Part shown: positions 34,466 to 43,781 of the stretch, one piece after another
Position numbering within the stretch: position 1 is the first letter of the stretch
Layout: the number at the start of each line of letters is the position of its first letter
Translations under genes and position numbers: made by a program
Source of the DNA: Pseudomonadota bacterium
GTDB taxonomy: Bacteria > Chloroflexota > UBA5177 > JAJPKF01
Assembly: GCA_021323865.1 (NCBI GenBank)
Contig: JAJPKF010000020.1
Span: 124,001-188,000 of the forward strand
DNA length: 64,000 nucleotides
Direction of reading: 5' to 3'
The notes under the pieces: model-generated
The model's database searches: none
The model's input: only the letters and a program-made list of their open reading frames with translations
What the model was told of the DNA's origin: nothing

Positions 34466-34955
34466 CGAGGCAAAGCTGGTATCCCGCGAGGAGATGCAGG
34501 CCCAGAGCACCAAGGCTCGGGAGCAGGGCAATTCGGTGGTTTTCACGAACGGCTGCTTCGACATCATCCACGTGGGGCACGTTCGCTATCTGTATGCCGC
34601 TCGACGTCTGGGTTCCGCGCTGTACGTGGGCATCAATTCGGATGCTTCGGCGCGTCGATTGAAGGGGGAGGGGCGCCCCATCAACACGGAATGCGACCGT
34701 GCAGGGGTGGTGGCGGCCCTGGAGATGGTGGACCTGGTTACGATATTCGACGAAGACACCGCCGGCGAGCTGGTCGCCCAGGTACATCCGGCAGTGTACG
34801 TGAAGGGCGGCGACTACGATGCAGATCCCGTGTCGACTCGATACCCTCCGGAAGCCGCAATCGTGAGCCGATATGGCGGAACGGTACGGGTCATTCCATA
34901 CGAGTCCGGTTACTCGACGACCGGCACGCTGGACCGGATCCGGACCGCGGGATGA
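34455..34955 (+). CDS. HldE-C/RfaE2-like adenylyltransferase
   Basis: This is a 166-aa cytidylyltransferase-fold enzyme. The nucleotide-binding motif TNGCFDIIHVGHVRYL holds HxGH near residues 38-41, and VKGGDYD and the C-terminal YSTTGTLDRI match heptose-1-phosphate adenylyltransferases. It would activate a sugar phosphate as an ADP or similar nucleotide sugar. No heptose kinase or isomerase gene is adjacent. It overlaps the AI-2E permease by 11 bp and its stop overlaps the next start (ATGA). Confidence 0.87.
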   Translation: MIPNEAKLVSREEMQAQSTKAREQGNSVVFTNGCFDIIHVGHVRYLYAARRLGSALYVGINSDASARRLKGEGRPINTECDRAGVVAALEMVDLVTIFDEDTAGELVAQVHPAVYVKGGDYDADPVSTRYPPEAAIVSRYGGTVRVIPYESGYSTTGTLDRIRTAG

Positions 34956-35548
34956 GGCCGCCTGCATGCCGTCTCTGGCGTTTCCGACGTCTATTGCTGT
35001 TGGTAGTGGGGGCGATGGTGCTGCTGGCAGCTTGCGGAAAGTCAGCCGATCCGGCCTGCGTAGGGAACGTCGCCGTGGTCGGCAACACCGCCATCTCTAC
35101 AGCGCAATACCGACTACTGCTGCGCTACACGCTCGCCTTTTACGAGCGGGCCGATCGCACCTCGCGCTACTATCACCGGAATATCTGCGGCGATCCGTCT
35201 CTGCATGCCGACTGTGTATCGCTGCGAAAGAGGCTGCGCCAGCGAATGATTGACCAGCAGATCGTCGGAGACTATGCGGCCCAACACAATCTGCTTCCGA
35301 CGGGTGCCGACTGGAATCGAGCGCTTGCCCGAGAACATCAGCTCGTCCAGAATGCCGGCGGAGAGCAGGCATTCGAACGATTCCTGGCGAAGTTGCGAAC
35401 CAGCCAGGCCCGCTTTCGCTTCATCGAGAGCGAGCAGATCGAAACCGACAAGGTGTCACGAGCCATTGGTTACCGACGGTTTGCCAATTGGCTGAAGCAG
35501 CGTGAGGCCGCCGCTCGAACTACCCTCTGTCCTCTAACAGGGGCATAG
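34952..35548 (+). CDS. SurA N-terminal-domain lipoprotein
   Basis: This is a 198-aa lipoprotein. A signal sequence with lipobox LLAAC (Cys near residue 28) is followed by a SurA-N-like helical domain: VAVVGNTAISTAQYRLLLRY, MIDQQIVGDYAAQHNLLPT and LAREHQLVQNAGGEQAFERFL. There is no downstream peptidyl-prolyl isomerase domain, so it is the chaperone-like part only. It should sit on the outer face of the cytoplasmic membrane and help secreted proteins fold. The ATG overlaps the upstream stop. Confidence 0.82.
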   Translation: MRPPACRLWRFRRLLLLVVGAMVLLAACGKSADPACVGNVAVVGNTAISTAQYRLLLRYTLAFYERADRTSRYYHRNICGDPSLHADCVSLRKRLRQRMIDQQIVGDYAAQHNLLPTGADWNRALAREHQLVQNAGGEQAFERFLAKLRTSQARFRFIESEQIETDKVSRAIGYRRFANWLKQREAAARTTLCPLTGA

Positions 35549-35549
35549 C

Positions 35550-36047
35550 ATGCCGATTCGGGTGGGGGTTCTGACAATCAGCGATCGGGTGTCGCGAGGA
35601 GAAATGGCCGACACCGGGGGCGACGAGGTCGTCAATGTCCTCCGACGAACAGTGGAGGGCGTCGATATCACCCGGGCCACCGTGGCCGACGAGCTCGAAG
35701 ACATCCGGCGGATCCTCATCGGCTGGAGCGATGTAGAGCATCTCGATGCCGTCGTCACGACCGGAGGCACTGGACTGGGTCCACGCGACATTACTCCTCA
35801 GGCGACCGAGGCGGTGATCTCCGGGCGCATCCCGGGAATCGAAGAGTCTATCCGTCAGCGAGGGATGGAGCACATCGCCACGGCCATGCTTTCCCGGGGG
35901 GTTGCCGGATTTCGCAACCAGACACTCATCGTCAATCTGGCGGGCAGCCCCAATGCTGCCCGAGAGGGGGCCGAAGTAATCGTGTCGGTGCTAACGCACG
36001 CGGTCGACCTGCTGCACGGCCGGACCCGTCACAGTCACTCAACTTAA
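35550..36047 (+). CDS. MogA/MoaB family molybdenum cofactor protein
   Basis: This 165-aa MoaB/Mog-type protein adenylylates molybdopterin before metal insertion. It has VGVLTISDRVSRGEMADTGG, the MPT-binding TTGGTGLGPRDITPQAT near residues 70-86 and VNLAGSPNAARE. It begins 2 bp after the lipoprotein gene and ends the operon, convergent with trkA. The other molybdenum gene here, moaD-moaE, is unlinked 13 kb away. Confidence 0.92.
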   Translation: MPIRVGVLTISDRVSRGEMADTGGDEVVNVLRRTVEGVDITRATVADELEDIRRILIGWSDVEHLDAVVTTGGTGLGPRDITPQATEAVISGRIPGIEESIRQRGMEHIATAMLSRGVAGFRNQTLIVNLAGSPNAAREGAEVIVSVLTHAVDLLHGRTRHSHST

Positions 36048-36062
36048 AGGAGCGACGAGAAC

Positions 36063-36737
36063 TTATCTGAGCGCTGTCTGGTGTCCCAGGCACATGCCTC
36101 GCAGGGCAGGTTCATTGGCGGCCTCCGTGACGAGAACCAAGCGATCGCCTGCTTCGAGGACAACATCCGGCTCAGGAACAGAGGCATGGCGCCCACGAAC
36201 GATAGCCGCCAGAACGCTGTGAGCCGGGAGCTGCACGTCCCGACAGGTCTTGCCGACGAGCTGCGCCCCCTCATGAAGCTCAAGCTCGACCACCTCGGCG
36301 CCTCCCTCCTCCAGAGAGAGGAGATGGACAATCGGATGTGCCGGGATTTCCTGCTGAAGCACCGACAGGAGCATATCCGTCGCGCTAACGGTGGCGTCGA
36401 TGCCCAAACGATCGAAGATGGCGCGGTTCCGAGGGTTGTTGACGCGGGCAATGGTTCGCGGCACCTTGAAGCGATGTTTGGCGACCTGACAGATAACGAG
36501 ATTGTCTTCATCATGCCCCGTTACGGCAACCACGACGTCGGCTCGTTCCACGCCGGCGTCGCTCTGCGTCGAGGCTTCGGCCCCGTCTCCATGCACGGCG
36601 GTGCCGTTCAAGTGGTTGACGATCGCCTCAGCCTTGGCGGCATCCTTCTCGATAACCAGAACTTCCTCGTCCTCACTGAGCAGCGCCTTGGTGAGGTAGT
36701 AACCGACTTTGCCGGCGCCCACAACTACGATGTACAT
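36063..36737 (-). CDS. TrkA family potassium channel/transport regulator (TrkA-N + TrkA-C)
   Basis: This 224-aa cytosolic regulator of Trk/Ktr-type K+ uptake has an N-terminal Rossmann domain (VVVGAGKVGYYLTKAL, Asp/Glu after strand 2 in VIEKD) binding NAD(H) or nucleotide. A RCK-C domain (from about residue 140) contains ELELHEGAQLVGKT and DVVLEAGDRLVLV. It overlaps the upstream second TrkA gene by 13 bp. No membrane subunit (TrkH) is in the window. Confidence 0.9.
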   Translation of the reverse strand: MYIVVVGAGKVGYYLTKALLSEDEEVLVIEKDAAKAEAIVNHLNGTAVHGDGAEASTQSDAGVERADVVVAVTGHDEDNLVICQVAKHRFKVPRTIARVNNPRNRAIFDRLGIDATVSATDMLLSVLQQEIPAHPIVHLLSLEEGGAEVVELELHEGAQLVGKTCRDVQLPAHSVLAAIVRGRHASVPEPDVVLEAGDRLVLVTEAANEPALRGMCLGHQTALR

Positions 36738-37138
36738 ACTTCTCCACCAGTGATCTTTTCGAACAGTCGTTTGGCTCCGGTCATCGTTGGACAGATGGTG
36801 TTCAAGCCCATTTCGGAGAAGGTGACTGCCCGAACGGGGTCATAGACGCGCGCAATCACCGTTTCCACATCAAGGATCGCTTTGGCAACCTGCGCGGCCA
36901 TGAGATTGCGGTTATCGCCATTGGTCATGGCAAGCAGAATATCTGCTCCCTCGGCCCCGCCGGCCCGGAGGGTGTCGACATCAATCCCATTGCCTTGGAT
37001 GGTCAACCCTCGAAAGGTAGGAGTGAGGCGCCGGAACGCGTGCTCGTCGACGTCAATAACCGTGACGTCGTGCTGCTCATGCAGTAGGTTGGCGAGCCTC
37101 GCCCCGACCCGGCCGGCCCCGACGATGACGATGCGCAT
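36725..37138 (-). CDS. TrkA-N domain protein (RCK-N only)
   Basis: This 137-aa protein is a single Rossmann-type TrkA-N domain (RIVIVGAGRVGARLANLL, acidic VIDVDEHA, LLAMTNGDNRNLMAAQVAK). It has no RCK-C domain. With the adjacent two-domain protein it forms a CeoB/CeoC-like pair, and the two probably assemble one K+-uptake regulator. The ATG at 37138 is followed by a normal Rossmann start. Confidence 0.88.
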   Translation of the reverse strand: MRIVIVGAGRVGARLANLLHEQHDVTVIDVDEHAFRRLTPTFRGLTIQGNGIDVDTLRAGGAEGADILLAMTNGDNRNLMAAQVAKAILDVETVIARVYDPVRAVTFSEMGLNTICPTMTGAKRLFEKITGGEVCTS

Positions 37139-37214
37139 ATGGATAGACCCTCAACGCGATTATGAGCCTTGGATGGCTCGGGCATGATGCGGGTCAGGGC
37201 GGAAGGAGGAAATC

Positions 37215-38234
37215 GTGCAGACGAGCGACTTTCACTATGACCTTCCACCCGAGCTCATCGCGCAGCAGCCGGCAGATCCGCGGGATGCTTCTCGCCTCCT
37301 GATTGTTTCCCGAGGGACCGGCGAACTGATCGATACGGTCTTTTCCCGGCTACCCGACTATCTCGTCTCAGGAGATGTCCTCGTCGCCAATGAGAGTCGG
37401 GTGGTCGCGGCCCGGCTCGAAGGCGTGCTGCCACCCGCGACTCCCGTGGAGCTGCTCCTCATCCGCAGACTGGAGCCGGATGTGTGGGAGGTCATGGCCA
37501 AGCCGGCGCGGCGACTGCGGCCGGGGTCCGTGGTGGTCTTCCCGGGAGATGTCACGGCGGAGGTGGTGGCCACTGCCCAGCGTGGACGCCGGCATGTCCG
37601 TTTCTGGGGCACTCCGGAGTTCGAGAGCTGGTTGAACCGAGCGGGAAAGCTGCCGATTCCTCCCTACATCCGCTCATATGAGGGTGATCCCGAGCGGTAC
37701 CAAACGGTCTACTCTCGGAATCGAGGCTCAATCGCAGCTCCAACCGCCGGACTCCATTTCACTTCGCCGCTGCTGGAACGAATCCGCGACGCAGGCGTGC
37801 AAGTTCACTTCTTGGCCCTCCATGTGGGACCCGGCACGTTCCAGCCGGTCCGCGAGGAGGACCTGAGTGAGATCGCCATGGAGCCGGAGCAGGGCAGCAT
37901 CTCGGCCGAGGCCGCGGAAGCCATCGTCAGGGCTAAACAAGAGGGGAGACGGGTTGTGGCCGTCGGCACTACCACGACGCGCCTGCTTGAAGGCGTCTAC
38001 GAACAGATGGGTGAGATTCGGGAGTGGGCGGGCGAAGTCGACTTGTTCATTCGACCGCCGTTCTCGTTCCACGTGGTCGACGGCTTAATCACGAACTTCC
38101 ACCTGCCCCGCTCGACGCTTCTGATGCTCGTCGCAGCGTTCGCAGGCTGGCCCCTCACCAGCAAGGCCTACGATTACGCGGTACACAATCAGTACCGCTT
38201 CTACAGCTTCGGTGATGCGATGTTCATTCTCTGA
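37215..38234 (+). CDS. queA: S-adenosylmethionine:tRNA ribosyltransferase-isomerase
   Basis: This 339-aa enzyme adds the epoxycyclopentanediol of queuosine to tRNA. It opens with DFHYDLPPELIAQQPADPRD and has the family motifs VLVANESRVVAARL, SIAAPTAGLHFT, HVGPGTFQPV and NFHLPRSTLLMLVAAFAG. GTG start with AAGGAGGA 4-5 nt upstream. No tgt gene is adjacent. Length is normal. Confidence 0.96.
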   Translation: MQTSDFHYDLPPELIAQQPADPRDASRLLIVSRGTGELIDTVFSRLPDYLVSGDVLVANESRVVAARLEGVLPPATPVELLLIRRLEPDVWEVMAKPARRLRPGSVVVFPGDVTAEVVATAQRGRRHVRFWGTPEFESWLNRAGKLPIPPYIRSYEGDPERYQTVYSRNRGSIAAPTAGLHFTSPLLERIRDAGVQVHFLALHVGPGTFQPVREEDLSEIAMEPEQGSISAEAAEAIVRAKQEGRRVVAVGTTTTRLLEGVYEQMGEIREWAGEVDLFIRPPFSFHVVDGLITNFHLPRSTLLMLVAAFAGWPLTSKAYDYAVHNQYRFYSFGDAMFIL

Positions 38235-38311
38235 GCCCTGAAAGCGCGACCGCGTTGGACGGTGCGCCTATAGGGGCCGTGATATAAGCGAAAGCGTTTT
38301 CGAGGAGAAAT

Positions 38312-39634
38312 ATGGCGCGGATCGCTATTGTCGGCGTGGGGTACGTCGGTCTGACGACCGGGGCCTGCCTGGCCCAATCCGGACATGTTGTGGCTTGTGT
38401 CGACGTCGACCACGCCAGGATCGAGGGCCTTCGGCGGGGAGTGGTACCCATCTTTGAGCCGGGGTTGACGGACATCGTCGCAGACAACCAGAGGACAGGT
38501 CGCCTCACGTTCACCACCGACTTCGGTGAAGCGCTCGCCGATGTCGAATTCGTTTTCATCGCGGTGGGCACCCCTATGGCAGACGATGGGCGTTCAGCCG
38601 ACCTCCGATTCGTCCACTCGGCGGTCCGAGATATCGGCCGCCACCTAATGGCTCCAGCTATCGTGATCAACAAGAGCACGAGCCCCATCGGCACCGGATG
38701 CGCCATCAGTCGAATTCTGGAAGAGGAAAATCCACGCCTGTCGCCCTGGCGCGTGGTCTCCAATCCGGAGTTCCTGAGGGAAGGTTGCGCGGTATTCGAC
38801 TGCCTCCATCCGGCACGGATTGTTCTCGGTGGAACCGATGAGCCCACTCTGGAGGCAGTTGCGGAGCTCTATGCCGATCTTCGATGCCCGGTCATCAAGA
38901 CGGATCTCAATTCGGCCGAGATGATCAAGTACGCTTCGAATGCCTTTCTGGCCACACGCATCTCTTTCATTAATGAAGTGGCCCGCATTTGTGACGCACT
39001 TGATGCCGACGTCTCGACGGTTGCCCAAGGCATGGGACTCGATCCGCGGATCGGCCAGGAGTTCTTGCGCGCGGGACTTGGTTACGGCGGGTCGTGCTTT
39101 CCCAAGGATGTCGCGGCGCTCCGAGCTATGGCCGCCGACGCGGGTCTGCATCCACAGCTCCTGATGGCGGTCGCTGAGATCAATGACGACCAGCGGCGGT
39201 GGGTGGTGGAGCGGTTGGAAAGGGAGCTCGGCGGCATCCAGGGGAAGGTGGTGGCCATTTTTGGCCTCTCGTTCAAACCCGAGACGGACGATCTCCGGGG
39301 TGCTCCTGCTCTGGACATCGCCTCGCGACTCAGCGCCCTGGGCGCGGAGATTCGCGTCTACGACCCCGTGGTTCGCGGGCGTGTAGGCGGAGCGGTTGTC
39401 TGCTCGTCGGTGGAGTCCACCGCGGAAAGTGCCGATGCAATTCTGCTGGCAACTGATTGGAGCGAGTTCAGGGGCGTGGACTGGAACAAGGTTCGTTCGG
39501 TGATGCGGGGAAGGCTGGTGTTTGATGGCCGTAACCTGCTTGATCCGGAGCAGGTCGAGGCTGCCGGTCTGAAGTATGTCGGCGTGGGTCGGGGTGGCCG
39601 GAGACTGGGAAGTCCGGTCGGGGTCACGCCTTGA
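38312..39634 (+). CDS. UDP-glucose 6-dehydrogenase
   Basis: This 440-aa enzyme oxidises UDP-glucose to UDP-glucuronate with two NAD+. It has the NAD motif IVGVGYVGLTTGACLA at residues 4-19, the catalytic Cys in LGYGGSCFPKD near 252-262 and the C-terminal GLSFKPETDDLR. CGAGGAG lies 6 nt before the ATG. Its stop overlaps the start of the UDP-xylose synthase gene, which uses its product. Confidence 0.95.
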   Translation: MARIAIVGVGYVGLTTGACLAQSGHVVACVDVDHARIEGLRRGVVPIFEPGLTDIVADNQRTGRLTFTTDFGEALADVEFVFIAVGTPMADDGRSADLRFVHSAVRDIGRHLMAPAIVINKSTSPIGTGCAISRILEEENPRLSPWRVVSNPEFLREGCAVFDCLHPARIVLGGTDEPTLEAVAELYADLRCPVIKTDLNSAEMIKYASNAFLATRISFINEVARICDALDADVSTVAQGMGLDPRIGQEFLRAGLGYGGSCFPKDVAALRAMAADAGLHPQLLMAVAEINDDQRRWVVERLERELGGIQGKVVAIFGLSFKPETDDLRGAPALDIASRLSALGAEIRVYDPVVRGRVGGAVVCSSVESTAESADAILLATDWSEFRGVDWNKVRSVMRGRLVFDGRNLLDPEQVEAAGLKYVGVGRGGRRLGSPVGVTP

Positions 39635-40605
39635 GGATTGTAGTCACGGGAGGAGCTGGCCAGATCGGCTCCATACTGTGCGGCAGACTCCTGAACGCGG
39701 GCAACGAAGTCGTCTGCGTGGACAATCTCTCAACCGGGTCGCGGAGCAACGTCACGGATCTCGAGTCTTCCTCCGGATTCACTTTTGTGAATGCCGATGT
39801 CTCGGAGGCCATTGCCATCGATGGGCCTGTTGATCGCATCTACCACCTGGCCAGTCCGGCCAGTCCACCGGACTATCTGCGGACGCCGCTGGCGACGCTT
39901 GCCGTTAACAGCAGGGGGACCGCCAACCTACTGCGACTGGCCGACCGTGAGCATGCGCGGTTCGTCTTTGCGTCCACGTCGGAGGTTTACGGGGATCCTG
40001 AGCAGCACCCGCAACGGGAGGAATACTGGGGCCACGTCAATCCGACTGGCGTCCGAAGCTGCTATGACGAGGGGAAGCGGTTCGGGGAGGCTCTCACCAT
40101 GGCACACGTCCGTGAGGGGGGGACCGATGCACGGATTGTGCGCATCTTCAACACCTTTGGGCCGCACAGCCGGCCGGATGACGGACGCATGGTTCCGAAC
40201 TTCATATGCCAGGCTCTGACCGGCCGGCCCCTCACCGTCTATGGAACGGGGAATCAGACGAGAAGCCTCTGCTACGTGGATGACACGGTTGAGGGCATTA
40301 TCAGCACGATGGAAGCCGACATTCCCTCTGGTGAGGTCATCAACATCGGTAACCCAGAGGAGCATTCCGTCATCCAGTTTGCCCAAATGATCGCGCAACT
40401 ATGCGGAGTCGGGTTTCAATCGGTTGCGAGGGATCTACCGGAAGACGATCCGGCTCGGCGCTGTCCGGACATCTCGAAGGCCCGACAGCTGCTCGATTGG
40501 AGCCCACGCGTGTCGCTCCAGGCCGGTTTGGAGAATACGATTCAGTGGTTCCGGACCGCGACCGTGCAAGAGGATCTTGTTGGAGCCGGAGCTGATCCAG
40601 GATGA
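39631..40605 (+). CDS. UDP-glucuronate decarboxylase (UDP-xylose synthase)
   Basis: This 324-aa short-chain dehydrogenase/reductase-fold enzyme has NAD motif VTGGAGQIGSIL, the family-specific HLASPASPPDY, the Ser/Tyr/Lys set (FASTSEVYGD, SCYDEGKRFGE) and IFNTFGPHSRPDDGRMVPNF. The HLASPASPPDY signature identifies UDP-xylose synthases among epimerases. TTG start overlapping the UDP-glucose dehydrogenase stop by 4 bp. Together they convert UDP-glucose to UDP-xylose for glycan synthesis. Confidence 0.92.
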   Translation: MRIVVTGGAGQIGSILCGRLLNAGNEVVCVDNLSTGSRSNVTDLESSSGFTFVNADVSEAIAIDGPVDRIYHLASPASPPDYLRTPLATLAVNSRGTANLLRLADREHARFVFASTSEVYGDPEQHPQREEYWGHVNPTGVRSCYDEGKRFGEALTMAHVREGGTDARIVRIFNTFGPHSRPDDGRMVPNFICQALTGRPLTVYGTGNQTRSLCYVDDTVEGIISTMEADIPSGEVINIGNPEEHSVIQFAQMIAQLCGVGFQSVARDLPEDDPARRCPDISKARQLLDWSPRVSLQAGLENTIQWFRTATVQEDLVGAGADPG

Positions 40606-40671
40606 TCCGGCCTGACTAAAACGGACAGGGCGGAACTCGAACGGAAACCGAAACGTCGCCGCTTTGGGCGT

Positions 40672-41406
40672 TTGAAGATCTCTCAGTTTCCGCGTTCCAT
40701 CCGCTACAGCCCAGAGTGGGCGCTGTCGAACTTGATGGGGCCGAATGTCCTTTGGCTCACGGAATGGCTCGCGGAAAGTCTTGAGCTCTCAGCCGGCATG
40801 CGAGTCCTCGACTTGGGCTGCGGGAAGGCCTTGAGCTCTATCTTCCTCGCCAAGGAATTTGACGTTCACGTGGCAGCCGTGGACCTCTGGATCGACGCCG
40901 CTTCCAACTGGAAACGGATACAGGAAGCGAACGCGGCCGAGTTGGTCATGCCGATTCACGCCGAGGCCCATAACCTGCCCTTTGCCGATGAGTACTTCGA
41001 TGCAATGGTGAGCCTGGATGCATACCACTACTTTGGAACCGACGATCTCTATATCGGATACTGCCGGCGCTTTCTTCGGAGGGGCGGCCGGCTCGGTATC
41101 GTGGTTCCGGGGCTGGTCAGGGAGCTAGGAGAGGCACTTCCGGATCATCTTGTCAGTCGTTGGGAGTGGGATTTTTGCTCATTTCACAGTCCGGAGTGGT
41201 GGCGGCGTCACTGGGAGAAGACCGGGCTCATGTCAGTCGAGCAGGCGGATATGATGCCCGAGGGCTGGCGGCACTGGCTAACCTGGCTGGAGGTGGCTGC
41301 CGACAACGGGTATCCGTCGAGCGAGTCCGAGACGGAGATGCTAAGGGCCGATCGAGGCACGAACCTTGGCTTCACCCGAGTCATTGGCCGAAGACGGGCG
41401 GTCTGA
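40672..41406 (+). CDS. class I SAM-dependent methyltransferase
   Basis: This 244-aa methyltransferase has motif I MRVLDLGCGKALSSIFLAK near residues 43-61, an acidic residue after strand 2 (VDLW) and motif IV region FDAMVSLDAYHYFG. The C-terminal half has an Asp/Trp-rich segment (RWEWDFCSFHSPEWWRRHW). The substrate is unknown. The TTG at 40672 is chosen because the next residues KISQFPRSIRYSPEWAL look like the family start. An upstream in-frame CTG (40612) has AGGA 8 nt before it and is an alternative. It follows the UDP-xylose synthase by 66 bp. Confidence 0.83.
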   Translation: MKISQFPRSIRYSPEWALSNLMGPNVLWLTEWLAESLELSAGMRVLDLGCGKALSSIFLAKEFDVHVAAVDLWIDAASNWKRIQEANAAELVMPIHAEAHNLPFADEYFDAMVSLDAYHYFGTDDLYIGYCRRFLRRGGRLGIVVPGLVRELGEALPDHLVSRWEWDFCSFHSPEWWRRHWEKTGLMSVEQADMMPEGWRHWLTWLEVAADNGYPSSESETEMLRADRGTNLGFTRVIGRRRAV

Positions 41407-41410
41407 GCCC

Positions 41411-42430
41411 CTAGCGTTGGTCCGACTGTTCCTGGTGGCCCCCGAACTCGTAGCGCATGGCGGACAGCAATCGGTTCGCAAAGTCCGCCTCACCTCGCGA
41501 GGCAAAACGCTGGTACAGCGCCGCGCTCAAGACGGGAGCCGGAACACCCTCATCGATGGCCGCATGAACGGTCCAACGGCCCTCACCCGAATCCGAGACA
41601 CGGCCCTTGAAGTTGGATAGATCGGGGCTCTCGAGGAGCGCCTGGGCCGTGAGATCCAGGAGCCAAGAGGCGATCACGCTCCCACGACGCCAGACCTCCG
41701 CGACCTCATCGAGTGGGAAGTCGTATCGATAATGCTCCGGGTTTCGGAGTGGGGTGGTTTCGGCGCTAACCTCTTCCTTCCGGGAACCGACATTCGCGTT
41801 GTGAAGAATGTTCAAGCCCTCCGCGTAGGCCTCCATGATCCCGTACTCGATCCCGTTATGCACCATCTTCACGAAGTGCCCCGCTCCGTTGGGACCACAG
41901 TGAAGGTAGCCGCGGTCGGCCGTGCCGCGGTCGGGTTCCCTGCCAGGGGTGGGAGGCGCGGCGTCGCGACCGGGAGCAAGAGCGTCGAAGATTGGGTCAA
42001 GGTGGGCCACGATTTCGGGCTCGCCTCCGATCATCAGAGAGTACCCGCGAGTCAGGCCGAACACCCCGCCGCTGACGCCCACATCCACGTAGTGGACCCC
42101 CAGGCTGCTGAGCTGCGAAGCCCGCTCGATGTCATCGATGTAGTAGGAGTTGCCTCCGTCGATGATGGTGTCGCCTTCTGCCACCAACGGAGACAGTTCC
42201 CGTACCTCCTGATCGACAATGCCGGCCGGTACCATCATCCAGATTGAACGATGTGGGTCGAGCCGGCCGACAAAGTCCCTCAGCGATTCCGATCCGGTCG
42301 CTCCCTCGGCTGCCAAGCCCTTGACCGCGTCGGGATGTACGTCGTACACCACACATTCATGTCCGGCCTTCAAGAGTCGGCGGACCATGTTGGCCCCCAT
42401 CCGTCCCAGCCCGATCATGCCCAGCTGCAT
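41411..42430 (-). CDS. gnd: 6-phosphogluconate dehydrogenase (decarboxylating), short type
   Basis: This 339-aa enzyme oxidatively decarboxylates 6-phosphogluconate to ribulose 5-phosphate in the pentose phosphate pathway. It has NADP/NAD motif [14 protein letters not shown], the substrate signature [19 protein letters not shown], and catalytic Lys/His region [21 protein letters not shown]. It is the short (about 300-340 aa) NAD-type clade rather than the 470-aa form. The ATG at 42430 is preferred because AAGGGAG lies 5 nt upstream. It is convergent with the methyltransferase gene. Confidence 0.93.
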   Translation of the reverse strand: MQLGMIGLGRMGANMVRRLLKAGHECVVYDVHPDAVKGLAAEGATGSESLRDFVGRLDPHRSIWMMVPAGIVDQEVRELSPLVAEGDTIIDGGNSYYIDDIERASQLSSLGVHYVDVGVSGGVFGLTRGYSLMIGGEPEIVAHLDPIFDALAPGRDAAPPTPGREPDRGTADRGYLHCGPNGAGHFVKMVHNGIEYGIMEAYAEGLNILHNANVGSRKEEVSAETTPLRNPEHYRYDFPLDEVAEVWRRGSVIASWLLDLTAQALLESPDLSNFKGRVSDSGEGRWTVHAAIDEGVPAPVLSAALYQRFASRGEADFANRLLSAMRYEFGGHQEQSDQR

Positions 42431-42552
42431 CGGGTCTCCCTTCGCGCATCCCGAATGGTGGGAAGCCTCGTCCCACCGTGCCTGGCTCATTGTCTCAGGA
42501 GGCGTGATCTGCACCCCTCCTCTCAAATCTCACATCCAGTGGAGCAAATGGA

Positions 42553-43749
42553 TTGAAGCGCAACGAAGCGATTGATATGAGCCGGCTTCTTGAGACCCTC
42601 GTCGCGGTCATGGACCGCCAGACGGTCGACTCAGCCATCGGCCGAATCATCATGCCGGCGCCAAACTACCTGGGAATGTGGGCGCGGGACACGGGGATCA
42701 TCGCGCTTGGCCTCAACCGGCTTGGGAAGCGCGATCTCGCTCGAGAGCTGCTCGTCCGGTACTGGGGATTTCAGATCACGCCGCATTGCAAGCCGAGCCA
42801 ATTCATCTTTCGGAACAAGGGAAGGGCACGTTGGACCGAGGACATGGCGTTTACCCCCAGCCGGGAGCAGCTATTGAAGGAGGTAGGTGGTTTCCCCACC
42901 AGCGTCTACATCGATAACCCCATGTTTCCCGCCGGAACCCGTGAGGTGTACACAACCCGCTGCGATCTGGACAGCGCCTGCTGGCTGATCGTCGCCTTGG
43001 ACGACTATCTCTGGCATAGCAAGGACGTCGAGACCGTATGCCGGCTGTCCACGGCTATCCACCTAGCCGTCGACTATCTCCGCTCCCGTGATGTGGACGG
43101 TGACGGCCTATTGGAACAGGGGCCCAATGAAGACTGGGCCGACACCCTGCTTCGGCATGGCACGGTTACCTACACACAGGCATTGTGGTGCCGAGCCCTG
43201 GAAGCGGCAGCCCGACTACTGGGCAGCTGCGGTGACGCCGAGAAGTCTCAGCAATGCTGCGTGGAGAAGGACCGCGCGACATCAGCCCTCCGTTCTCGGC
43301 TCCGGACCGGTGATGGATCGTATGTGGATTATCGAAGCAACGGCTTTGCCTCGACCCGTCTGTCACTGGATTCGTCCCTCCTCGTGGGGTTCCACCTGGT
43401 CGACGATGCCGTCCAGCTGCTCGGTAATCTCGAGTCACTGAAGGGCCGGCACGGAATTTCGGTCATTTGTCCGGGCTTTGCGACAGACGAGATCGGCCCG
43501 GGCACGTACCGGCTCGGACAGTACCAGAACACGGGAATCTGGCCATGGATCACCGCCTACTACGCCTTGGGTTGGGCCAAAGCCGGACACCGTGATCGGG
43601 CCCGACGGCTCGTGTGTGGTCTCTTCCATGGGCAGCCGGACACGGTCTATGAGTGGTTCGACAGCGAAACCGGACAGGAGAACCACCCCGACTTCGCGAC
43701 GGCGGCGGGGGCTTTGGCCTGGGCGATTACCGAAGGGGGTCTTGCCTAA
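42553..43749 (+). CDS. six-hairpin glycosidase-fold protein (glycogen-debranching/GH63-like)
   Basis: This 398-aa protein shows (alpha/alpha)6-barrel features of GH15/37/63-type hydrolases: an early MWARDTGIIALGLN, the catalytic-type acidic segment DVDGDGLLEQGPNEDWADTL near residues 180-199, and the C-terminal GLGQ-like QYQNTGIWPWITAYYALG. It lacks a signal peptide. The substrate is probably a glucoside or glucosylglycerate-like compound; this is inference. It is divergent from gnd; TTG start, with an ATG at 42577 as alternative. Confidence 0.75.
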   Translation: MKRNEAIDMSRLLETLVAVMDRQTVDSAIGRIIMPAPNYLGMWARDTGIIALGLNRLGKRDLARELLVRYWGFQITPHCKPSQFIFRNKGRARWTEDMAFTPSREQLLKEVGGFPTSVYIDNPMFPAGTREVYTTRCDLDSACWLIVALDDYLWHSKDVETVCRLSTAIHLAVDYLRSRDVDGDGLLEQGPNEDWADTLLRHGTVTYTQALWCRALEAAARLLGSCGDAEKSQQCCVEKDRATSALRSRLRTGDGSYVDYRSNGFASTRLSLDSSLLVGFHLVDDAVQLLGNLESLKGRHGISVICPGFATDEIGPGTYRLGQYQNTGIWPWITAYYALGWAKAGHRDRARRLVCGLFHGQPDTVYEWFDSETGQENHPDFATAAGALAWAITEGGLA

Positions 43750-43781
43750 AAGCCGGGGAAGGCGCGGCGATTGCGGGGTCG

